Source of the DNA: Guptibacillus hwajinpoensis
GTDB lineage: Bacteria > Bacillota > Bacilli > Bacillales > Guptibacillaceae
Strand: one strand, 5' to 3'
Assembly: GCF_029277305.1 (NCBI RefSeq)
Contig: NZ_CP119526.1
Length of the DNA: 64,000 nt
In this document: piece after piece, positions 57,385 to 64,000 of the stretch
How the letters are laid out: every line of letters begins with the position of its first letter
How positions within the stretch are numbered: the first letter of the stretch is position 1
Position numbers and translations under genes: made by a program
Notes under the pieces: generated by a model
The model's database searches: none
The model's input: only the letters and a program-made list of their open reading frames with translations
Told to the model about the DNA's origin: nothing

Positions 57385-58166
57385 TGAACTTTAGTCAAGT
57401 ATCAGAAAGAATTCTTGATTGCTTTCGTACTCTAGAAGGCAATCAATCACTATATGTATTTGCTCCTGATGGAGAGATAGCATTAAATGAAGATCAGCCA
57501 GTCTCATCAGCTAGCATTATTAAACTCGCAATTATGATAACAGCCTTAAAAAAAGTAGATAATAGAGAACTTAGCCTTGATAGCATCATTCCTATTGAGT
57601 TAAGTAATAAGGTGGAGGGAGCAGGTGTAATTTCTTTCCTCTCTAATGACTTACATTGGACACTTTCGGACCTTATTAAGCTAATGATCGTTTCGTCAGA
57701 TAATACTGCAACGAACCAGCTAATTGAATTACTAGGTGAAGCTGAAATCAATCATACAATGAAATGTGCAGGAGCATACCATTCAAAGCTTATGAGAAAA
57801 ATGATGGATCGGGAAGCGTTTAAAGATGGAAGAGATAATATGATTAGCGGTAAGGATACCTACTTATTGCTAAACGAACTTGTTACGACACATCTTCTGT
57901 CAGAATCGTTAATGGAATGGGGTACCACTGTTCTTATGCAGCAGCAGTTGAAAGATAAATTCCCTGCTAAAATAGCTAAACTACAAAACAACGTTCTCGC
58001 TCATAAAACGGGAGAACTTCCTGGAGTGGAACATGATTCTGGAATATTGTTTACTTCAAAAGGACCAGTTATTTATGCGTTTCTAACTGCAGGACTGATC
58101 GAAAATCGTTACGGTAGAGATGCGATTTCGAATGCTGGTCGTCTTTTATATGATTACTACATGTAA
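57384..58166 (+). CDS. Class A beta-lactamase-like serine hydrolase, no signal peptide
   Basis: A 260-residue protein with the three serine-hydrolase motifs of the penicillin-recognising fold: S44-I-I-K47, S105-D106-N107 and K208-T209-G210 (AHKTGELPG). There is a glutamate near the class A general-base position (MDREAFKDGRDN). It lacks a signal peptide, unlike exported beta-lactamases. ATG 57384 overlaps the previous stop; a TTG 15 bases upstream is an alternative. Operon position with dppA and ykfC suggests an intracellular peptidase acting on D-Ala-containing muropeptides, in place of ykfA; that is inference. Confidence 0.8.
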   Translation: MNFSQVSERILDCFRTLEGNQSLYVFAPDGEIALNEDQPVSSASIIKLAIMITALKKVDNRELSLDSIIPIELSNKVEGAGVISFLSNDLHWTLSDLIKLMIVSSDNTATNQLIELLGEAEINHTMKCAGAYHSKLMRKMMDREAFKDGRDNMISGKDTYLLLNELVTTHLLSESLMEWGTTVLMQQQLKDKFPAKIAKLQNNVLAHKTGELPGVEHDSGILFTSKGPVIYAFLTAGLIENRYGRDAISNAGRLLYDYYM

Positions 58167-58176
58167 ATCCTTTTAT

Positions 58177-58207
58177 TAAACACCGTCAGTGAGACGGTGT
58201 TTTTTTG
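58177..58207. terminator. Terminator of the dpp operon
   Basis: AAACACCGTC pairs with GACGGTGTTT and is followed by T residues. Confidence 0.92.
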
Positions 58208-58220
58208 AATGAATTTTGTC

Positions 58221-58715
58221 TTACTGACCTATCGTAACGGATGTTCCAATTGGAATAGTCATTGCCAGCTCTTCTACATCACTATTTTGCATTCGGATGC
58301 AACCACGCGATACATACTTACCAATAGATGAAGGATCATTTGTACCATGGATACCATAATGGATTTTCGAAATACTCATCCACATTGTACCGAACGGGCC
58401 ACCAGGATTTGGAGCTTTGTTAATGATGATAAAGTTTCCTGATGGAGTCTCATGAAGCATACGTCCAACGCCAACAGGGTATACCTTAATAACGGAGCCG
58501 TTTTTTAGAAGTGAAAGAGTTCGGTTTTTCAGAGATACATAGATTGTGTAAGGAAGAGTAGAGGGATCTGGGTATCCTGGGATTGTAATAAGCTGACCTG
58601 GATAAATCAAGTTTGGGTTAGAAAGTGAATTCGCTTGGATGATGGATAATAAAGGAACGCGATAATCTCCTGATATAGAACTAAGGGTCTCACCGGGTTT
58701 CACAATGTGTCTCAC
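58221..58715 (-). CDS. ykuD: L,D-transpeptidase with LysM domain (YkuD-like)
   Basis: A 164-residue protein with an N-terminal LysM motif (IVKPGETLSSISGDYRVPLL) and a YkuD catalytic domain: HYGIHGTNDPSSIG and SRGCIRMQNSDVEELA hold the catalytic histidine and cysteine. It makes 3-3 peptidoglycan cross-links, and in B. subtilis the homologue is spore-associated. It lacks a signal peptide, as does B. subtilis YkuD. GTG 58715 lies seven bases after AGGGGG; ATG 58721 touches that site. It is divergent from the phosphoesterase gene. Confidence 0.9.
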   Translation of the reverse strand: MRHIVKPGETLSSISGDYRVPLLSIIQANSLSNPNLIYPGQLITIPGYPDPSTLPYTIYVSLKNRTLSLLKNGSVIKVYPVGVGRMLHETPSGNFIIINKAPNPGGPFGTMWMSISKIHYGIHGTNDPSSIGKYVSRGCIRMQNSDVEELAMTIPIGTSVTIGQ

Positions 58716-58761
58716 GTGCATACCCCCTGTAAATAATAGTAAGATGAAGGGAATGAAAGAA

Positions 58762-59268
58762 GTGAAGGTAATTGTTGTAGGTGACACTCATATGCCTCGA
58801 ATGGCAAAGCAGCTTCCTGAACGTCTGCTTAGTGAATTAAGCAATGCTGAGCTCATTATTCACGTTGGCGATTGGCAAACAAGAGAGGTTTATGAGCAAT
58901 TGAAGCAATTTGCACCTGTGGAAGGTGTCTACGGTAACGTTGACGAACCTTTTTTTCATGATCACTTTCATAGCACACTAGTGCTTAATCTTGCTGGGCA
59001 TCGGATTGGTGTGACACACGGCCATGGGAAGGGTAAGACAACGGAGAAGCGGGCATTCGAGCAATTAAGCGATCAAGATGTTGAATTGATTCTATTTGGT
59101 CATTCACATATTCCACTCCATAAAGAATATGAAGGAACCGTTCTATTTAATCCTGGATCACCTACAGATAAAAGAAGACAATCTCATTACTCCTTTGGAA
59201 AGCTTACTATTTATAAGGATGAGCCCATTCAAATTAAGCATATATTCTTTGCTGAAAAGAACCAATGA
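58762..59268 (+). CDS. YfcE/MJ0936-type metallophosphoesterase
   Basis: A 168-residue calcineurin-like phosphoesterase with the metal-binding series GDTHMPR, HVGDWQT, GNVD, THGHGKG and FGHSHIP. It hydrolyses phosphodiesters in vitro; the cellular substrate is unknown. Several starts are possible (58744, 58753, 58762). GTG 58762 has AAGGGA nine bases upstream and gives the family's usual MKVIVVGDTH beginning. Short-spaced and divergent from ykuD. Confidence 0.87.
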   Translation: MKVIVVGDTHMPRMAKQLPERLLSELSNAELIIHVGDWQTREVYEQLKQFAPVEGVYGNVDEPFFHDHFHSTLVLNLAGHRIGVTHGHGKGKTTEKRAFEQLSDQDVELILFGHSHIPLHKEYEGTVLFNPGSPTDKRRQSHYSFGKLTIYKDEPIQIKHIFFAEKNQ

Positions 59269-59381
59269 TGGACACGGCATATTGCTTGTGCCTTAATTGT
59301 TGAACAAAAAAGCCTCAGTATGTATAATGTTTGTATAACTTATGTGCGAAGTGGCATATGCGGATAGAAGGGAAGAACGTC

Positions 59382-60884
59382 ATGACAACAACAAAACGAA
59401 TTATTGTAATCGGGGCCGGACCAGGAGGTTTAACTGCCGCAATGCTGTTGGCTAGCAAAGGATACTCGGTTACTGTTTATGAGAAGCAGCCTTTTGTTGG
59501 TGGTAGAACATCAGGATTTGAGCGAAATGGCTATAAATTTGATAGAGGACCTACCTTTCTTAATATGCCGCATATTCTTGAAGAAATGTTTGAAGAAGCA
59601 GGACGAAACGTCCATGATTATCTTGATTTAGTAGAAATTGATCCGATGTATGAATTGAAATTCGATGATGTATCGTTCTACCCTACTAGAGATCAAGATG
59701 AGATGGTAACAAGGATCGAAAAGACGTTTCCAGGAGATGGAGAAGGCTATCGACGCTTTATGAAGGAAGAAAAAGAGAAGTTTGAAGCATTGATGCCTAT
59801 TTTACAGAACAAACATGATTCCCTACTAGACTATGGGAGATGGCGTTTTGTAAAAGCGTTACCGAAGCTCACTGTTACGGAAAGTGTTTATAAGCGATTA
59901 GCTAGTTATTTTGACGATGAACGCCTTCGTCTTTCATTCACATTCCAAGCGAAGTATCTCGGCATGTCACCATGGGAATGTCCCGGAGCCTTTACGATCC
60001 TCTCTTACATGGAGCATGCATATGGAATCTTCCATCCAATTGGAGGACTTAATCAAATCCCTGAGGCCATGGCAAGGGTCATTAAAGAAGAAGGCGGAGA
60101 GGTTCATACTGGAAGAGGTGTGAAACAGCTTTTACTTGATGGGAAAACAGTTGTAGGTGTAGAACTAGAAGATGGAAGCAAAGATTATGCAGATGAAGTA
60201 ATCATTAACGCTGATTTTGCGCATGCAGTGAATCATCTTATTCCATCTGGGGCAGTAAAGAAATACACCCCAGAAAAAATGGAGCGGAAGAAATATTCAT
60301 GCTCGGCCTTTATGCTTTATTTAGGAGTGGATAAAACTTATGATTTATCACATCACTCCATCGTCTTTTCTTCTGATTATAAGAAAAATGTGGAAGAGCT
60401 TACGAAGCAGAAAATGCTCTCGGGTGATCCATCAATTTATATACAGAACGCTTCTGTTACGGATAAAACACTTGCACCAGAGGGCAAATCAGCACTCTAT
60501 ATTTTAGCACCAGTCCCTAATAATTTTAGTTTAATTGATTGGGAGAAGCACAAAGATGATTTTAGAAGACTTGTTCTGGATCAGATTAAAAGAAGAACAG
60601 AATTTAAGGATTTAGAAGAGCACATTGAAGTTGAAGAAATGTATACGCCTACCGATTGGGAAATGGACATGAATGTATACAAGGGAGCTACGTTCAATCT
60701 TGCTCATAATCTTCCGCAAATGATGTATTTCAGACCACCTAACCAATTTAAAGAGCTGAATAACTGTTGGCTTGTTGGAGGGGGAACACATCCAGGAAGC
60801 GGACTCCCTACAATTATGGAATCTGCCCGTATAACTAGTAGAATGTTGCATGAACAACCTTCATTAATGGGGACAGAAGCATGA
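59382..60884 (+). CDS. Carotenoid desaturase/oxidase, CrtN family (first paralogue)
   Basis: A 500-residue flavoprotein with the FAD motif IVIGAGPGGLTAAMLLASKG and the carotenoid-desaturase signature FDRGPTFLNMP. The C-terminal motif is LVGGGTHPGSGLPTIMESAR. It belongs to the phytoene/diapophytoene desaturase (CrtI/CrtN/CrtP) family; which oxidation step it performs is not fixed by sequence. ATG 59382 with GAAGGGAAG eight bases upstream replaces the longer frame from 59331. The stop overlaps the next gene by four bases. Confidence 0.88.
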   Translation: MTTTKRIIVIGAGPGGLTAAMLLASKGYSVTVYEKQPFVGGRTSGFERNGYKFDRGPTFLNMPHILEEMFEEAGRNVHDYLDLVEIDPMYELKFDDVSFYPTRDQDEMVTRIEKTFPGDGEGYRRFMKEEKEKFEALMPILQNKHDSLLDYGRWRFVKALPKLTVTESVYKRLASYFDDERLRLSFTFQAKYLGMSPWECPGAFTILSYMEHAYGIFHPIGGLNQIPEAMARVIKEEGGEVHTGRGVKQLLLDGKTVVGVELEDGSKDYADEVIINADFAHAVNHLIPSGAVKKYTPEKMERKKYSCSAFMLYLGVDKTYDLSHHSIVFSSDYKKNVEELTKQKMLSGDPSIYIQNASVTDKTLAPEGKSALYILAPVPNNFSLIDWEKHKDDFRRLVLDQIKRRTEFKDLEEHIEVEEMYTPTDWEMDMNVYKGATFNLAHNLPQMMYFRPPNQFKELNNCWLVGGGTHPGSGLPTIMESARITSRMLHEQPSLMGTEA

Positions 60885-62317
60885 GTATCGGTATAGTTGG
60901 TGGAGGAATTGGCGGAATGTTTTCAGCGCTCTTTCTCACACAAAAAGGGTACGATGTAACGATTCATGAGAAAGCAACATCACTTGGAGGTCGACTTTCT
61001 TTCATTGAACGAGATGGATTCAAAATTGATAAAGGTCCCACCATCGTTTTACTTCCCAACATGATTTACGAGTTTCTTGATAAAGCAGGAATTCCAAGAG
61101 AAGAAGTTGAGATGGTGCGCTGTGATCCACTTTATCGCATGATCTACCCGGATGGTACGACGTTTACAAAAACAAGTGATGTTGACAAACAGCTTGACGA
61201 AATCAGTCGTGTTTTCCCTGGTGAGGAGGAACACTTTTTATCCTATTTAAGTGACATGCGTGTTCGGTTTACTAAAGGAAAAGAGGCCTTTCTGGAACAG
61301 TCCTTCGTGAATAGGAAAGACTTTTTCACCCCAGCTAACATTAAGCTATTGCTTGAGCTTAAAGCGTATCAATCCGTTGAGTCTCAAGTGGGAAATTATT
61401 TTACACATAAACGAATGCAAGATGCTTTTTCTCTACAGACGCTATATATTGGTGGAAAACCATCCGCTTCACCTGCTCTTTATTCACTTGTTCCATTTAG
61501 TGAGTACGAACATGGGATTTGGTATATAAAGGGTGGATATGCTAGCTTAGTTTCTATTCTAGAAAAGCATCTAAAAATTCAAAATGTAACGGTTCATTTG
61601 AATTCTGCTGTAGAAGAGCTTCTTATTGAAGGCAACACCTGTAAAGGAATTCGAACATCAGATGGCGAACATTATTACAACAAAGTTGTATACAATGGAG
61701 ATTTCCCACTAATTAACAAATTAATAAAGGGTAAAAAACCTCCTAAAAAGAAATACAAAGCCTCATCTGGCTGTCTACTACTTTACATGGGTCTTGATCG
61801 CGTTTATGACGAGGCAGATGTCCATCAATTTTTTATGACTGATGATTTTTCAGCACATATGAAGGATGTATTCAAAAGTGGGAAACTGACTGATCAACCT
61901 GCTGTTTACACGTTTAATCCGTCACGAATTGATGATTCGTTAGCTCCACCAGGGAAGGGAGTTCTATACGTATTAGTTCCTGTCCCTTCAGGTGAATCAA
62001 TTGATTGGAATGAGAAAGAAGAAGTAGCCAACAGAATGATTCAATTAATAGAAGATCGAGGCTTTCCTAATTTAAAAGAATCAATTGAGTGGTTAGAGAT
62101 CCGCACACCAAGTGATGCAGAAAAAGAAGGGCTGTATCGGGGCGGAAGCTTCGGGATTGCACCTACACTTACACAGTCTGGTGCTTTTAGACCTCAGGTT
62201 AAGCCGTTTAAATATGATAATCTTTATGCAGTTGGGGCTTCCATTCATCCAGGTGGAGGAATACCGATCGTGATTCAGGGAGCAGATCTTCTAGTGAAAG
62301 AAATCGAAAGGGTGTGA
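60881..62317 (+). CDS. crtN: Diapophytoene desaturase-like, CrtN family (second paralogue)
   Basis: A 478-residue paralogue of the preceding protein, with IGIVGGGIGGMFSALFLTQKG, IDKGPTIVLLP and FSLQTLYIGG. GPTIV..P and QTLYIG are close to the pattern I recall for staphylococcal CrtN, so I favour diapophytoene desaturation for this one. The end motif GASIHPGGGIPIVIQGAD is standard. It overlaps the upstream gene (ATGA) and precedes crtM by seven bases, making a tight three-gene operon. Confidence 0.85.
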   Translation: MSIGIVGGGIGGMFSALFLTQKGYDVTIHEKATSLGGRLSFIERDGFKIDKGPTIVLLPNMIYEFLDKAGIPREEVEMVRCDPLYRMIYPDGTTFTKTSDVDKQLDEISRVFPGEEEHFLSYLSDMRVRFTKGKEAFLEQSFVNRKDFFTPANIKLLLELKAYQSVESQVGNYFTHKRMQDAFSLQTLYIGGKPSASPALYSLVPFSEYEHGIWYIKGGYASLVSILEKHLKIQNVTVHLNSAVEELLIEGNTCKGIRTSDGEHYYNKVVYNGDFPLINKLIKGKKPPKKKYKASSGCLLLYMGLDRVYDEADVHQFFMTDDFSAHMKDVFKSGKLTDQPAVYTFNPSRIDDSLAPPGKGVLYVLVPVPSGESIDWNEKEEVANRMIQLIEDRGFPNLKESIEWLEIRTPSDAEKEGLYRGGSFGIAPTLTQSGAFRPQVKPFKYDNLYAVGASIHPGGGIPIVIQGADLLVKEIERV

Positions 62318-62324
62318 GCGAAAG

Positions 62325-63161
62325 ATGCTGGAACAAGCTTATAGTCACTGTGAAGCCATTATTAAACATCATTCTAAAACATTTTACAAAGCTTTCTCTT
62401 TTTTACCTCCTATAAAGAGAAAAGCCGTTTGGGCTGTTTATGGTTTTTGTAGACAGGTCGATGACATTGTCGATGAAGGCACAGATCCAGAAGCACAGTT
62501 AACGGTCTTTCGCGCTCAATTTGCCTCTTTTCTTAATGGACAAGTACCAGGTAATGATCCAATGTGGCTAGCTCTTGAAGACGTATTTCAGAAGTTCCCA
62601 ATGGAACCACAAGCTTTTCATGATATGATTGCAGGCCAGGAAATGGATCTCTATAAAACGGAATATTATACAATGGAGGAGCTCGAACACTATTCCTATC
62701 ATGTCGCAAGTACAGTTGGATTAATGTTACTTCCAATCCTTGCTCCCAAAAAGGTTGATGAATTGAGGGATAGTGCAATTGCTCTTGGTCTTGGAATGCA
62801 AATCACGAACATTCTTCGTGACATTTCAGAAGATCTTGAGAGGCAGCGAATTTATATTCCAATAAATGAAATGATTGCTTCAGGTTATATGGTCGATGAT
62901 CTACTTAACCATCGTTTAACGAAGGAGTTCATTGAAGTTTGGGAAAGACTAGCTTCAAGAGCAGAAGATCATTATGAGAAAGCTTTCTCAGCTATGCACC
63001 ACTATCCGTTAGATGCGCGTCTACCTGTTAAAAGCTCTGCTGTTTTTTATCGGGCGATTCTAAAGTCAATCCGCAAGAAAGACTATAACATTTTTGAACA
63101 GCGTGCCTTTGTAACAGAAAAAGAAAAAGAAGAATTATTGGCTGGTATAGCTGGTCACTAA
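62325..63161 (+). CDS. crtM: Squalene/phytoene synthase family (CrtM-type)
   Basis: A 278-residue prenyl-condensing enzyme with the two aspartate-rich motifs DDIVDE (in YGFCRQVDDIVDEG) and the NILRDISEDLERQRIYIP block. Next to two CrtN-type desaturases it most likely joins two farnesyl diphosphates to 4,4'-diapophytoene, giving C30 carotenoids. The binding site before ATG 62325 is weak, in keeping with coupling to crtN. It ends the operon at a terminator. Confidence 0.92.
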   Translation: MLEQAYSHCEAIIKHHSKTFYKAFSFLPPIKRKAVWAVYGFCRQVDDIVDEGTDPEAQLTVFRAQFASFLNGQVPGNDPMWLALEDVFQKFPMEPQAFHDMIAGQEMDLYKTEYYTMEELEHYSYHVASTVGLMLLPILAPKKVDELRDSAIALGLGMQITNILRDISEDLERQRIYIPINEMIASGYMVDDLLNHRLTKEFIEVWERLASRAEDHYEKAFSAMHHYPLDARLPVKSSAVFYRAILKSIRKKDYNIFEQRAFVTEKEKEELLAGIAGH

Positions 63162-63168
63162 ATGATCG

Positions 63169-63199
63169 CTTCCTCACTTCATTGAGGAGGCTTTTTTAT
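63169..63199 (+). terminator. Terminator of the carotenoid operon
   Basis: GCTTCCTCA pairs with TGAGGAGGC around a short loop, followed by TTTTTT. Confidence 0.9.
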
Positions 63200-63302
63200 T
63201 GCTTATTACTCTGATAAGGCAAGAAGTTGTTGAGAAAATGGTTCAGTTTTGAAATAATTGACATTGTGTAAACCTACAGGAAGCGAAAGAGGACATGAAA
63301 AT

Positions 63303-63722
63303 ATGAAGAGTGTAATGATTTCAGAAATGCTACATCTTAATGATCTTTGTCAGATTGATTCACAAGTAATCGGTGACGATAGAAGAAGGCACGAAATAGA
63401 GAAAGCGATACAAGAACAAAGATGCTTAACTTGTGTTTTAGATCTTGAAACTGCTGGTTTTCTTATTTATCATACATCATTTTTTGAGTATGCATTCATT
63501 TCGTTGTTAATGGTCCGTCCCTCTTCAAGGCGGAATGGTGTTGCGCGTTCCTTGATCGATCGGTTTGAAGAGATATCTCCAACGAAGAAGATTTTTTCTT
63601 CAACTAACAAATCCAATACGATCATGCATCAATTGTTTCATTCGCTCGGCTATGTGAAAAGCGGCTCAATCGATCATATTGATGAAGATGATCCTGAAAT
63701 TATTTATTATAAGTCGAAATAG
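63303..63722 (+). CDS. GNAT-family acetyltransferase
   Basis: A 139-residue single-domain GNAT protein. The acetyl-CoA binding region is LLMVRPSSRRNGVARSLIDR (residues 68-87) and the C-terminal part has LFHSLGYVKSGSIDHID. ATG 63303 follows AAAGAGGA; a longer frame begins at 63258. Substrate unknown. The next GNAT gene follows after 32 bases and may be in the same operon. Confidence 0.85.
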   Translation: MKSVMISEMLHLNDLCQIDSQVIGDDRRRHEIEKAIQEQRCLTCVLDLETAGFLIYHTSFFEYAFISLLMVRPSSRRNGVARSLIDRFEEISPTKKIFSSTNKSNTIMHQLFHSLGYVKSGSIDHIDEDDPEIIYYKSK

Positions 63723-63754
63723 ATAAAAAACGATTCATAAGGTGGGAACAACTT

Positions 63755-64000
63755 TTGATAACGATTTCGAAAGATAAAATTATGTTAAGAGAAGCCACAT
63801 GGAATGATATTAATGTACTTTACTATTGGAAATATGAGGAGGTTGAACAGGAAGCGAAGAAATGGAATGGTCCTTACATCCCTGAAAAGAAGATAACTAG
63901 GCGAGAGTATCGAAGAATGTGGGAGCATAACAATGAAATTCTACCCGGGATACCAGATACTCTTGTCATACTAGCTGGGGAACATGTGATTGGAACGGTT
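63755..64000 (+). CDS. GNAT-type acetyltransferase (N-terminal part, cut by window edge)
   Basis: A TTG at 63755, ten bases after AAGGTGGG, opens a frame of 82 codons to the right edge. The start MITISKDKIMLREATWNDIN and later TLVILAGEHVIGTV fit the N-terminal half of a RimJ/RimL-like GNAT protein. The acetyl-CoA loop is outside the window. It directly follows another GNAT gene. Confidence 0.7.
   Translation, partial: MITISKDKIMLREATWNDINVLYYWKYEEVEQEAKKWNGPYIPEKKITRREYRRMWEHNNEILPGIPDTLVILAGEHVIGTV

Overview
The window is ordinary chromosome from a low-GC, endospore-forming member of the Bacillaceae. The evidence is broad gene-by-gene similarity to Bacillus subtilis families (kamA/yodPQRST, ypcP-ypdQ-ypeP-ypeQ, ypgR-brxA, kapB, thyA-dfrA-ypjP, dpp), AGGAGG-type ribosome binding sites, frequent GTG/TTG starts, sporulation-type small proteins and a C30 carotenoid locus. 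I cannot name the species. No prophage, CRISPR array, rRNA operon or intact insertion sequence is visible; the mobile content is small MITE-like repeats.

Layout. 1-9.5 kb: beta-lysine degradation. A truncated PucR-type regulator diverges from an aminotransferase, two CoA-transferase subunits and an M20 deacylase (yodT-S-R-Q order). After a 620-base repeat-filled gap come ablB, a PAS/AAA+/Fis sigma-54 activator, kamA behind a textbook -24/-12 promoter, and yokU. 9.6-17.7 kb: small conserved genes, a 5'-3' exonuclease, two RNase H-like proteins, a cold-shock protein, fhs, an acyl-CoA thioesterase and cvfB. 17.8-24.6 kb: a GH15 glycosidase followed by glgB-C-D-A (glycogen synthesis, no glgP). 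24.7-37.7 kb: an EAL protein, AI-2E-type permease, lytic transglycosylase, CvfC-like protein, bacilliredoxin, OsmC protein, two TrhO paralogues, a TelA pair, glutaredoxin plus acyl-CoA dehydrogenase, a SleB-like hydrolase, kapB and an NRDE protein.

37.8-39.1 kb: nine tRNA genes and a tRNA-Thr 5' fragment behind one sigma-A promoter. 39.1-49.0 kb: small unknowns, yuzB, trxB, hsp20, thyA-dfrA, a YitT protein divergent from a GntR regulator across a 33-bp palindrome, a ferredoxin and a YfmR-type ABC-F protein. 49.3-51.6 kb: VOC protein, methyltransferase, DUF421 protein. 51.8-58.2 kb: a dpp-type operon for D-amino-acid or muropeptide use, with two permeases and a binding protein but no ATPase gene, then an NlpC/P60 peptidase and a leaderless class-A beta-lactamase-like hydrolase. 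58.2-63.2 kb: a YkuD L,D-transpeptidase, a phosphoesterase and a three-gene crtN/crtM carotenoid operon. Two GNAT genes close the window, the last cut by its edge.

The most unusual content is intergenic. Two families of non-coding palindromic repeats with GGCT-type termini are present. Several copies are flanked by 8-bp direct repeats (two copies of family B and one of family A have perfect ones). They nest in one another, one sits exactly on a stop codon, and one sits just upstream of the sigma-54 promoter. One family folds into a cloverleaf whose long arm carries compensatory changes between copies.
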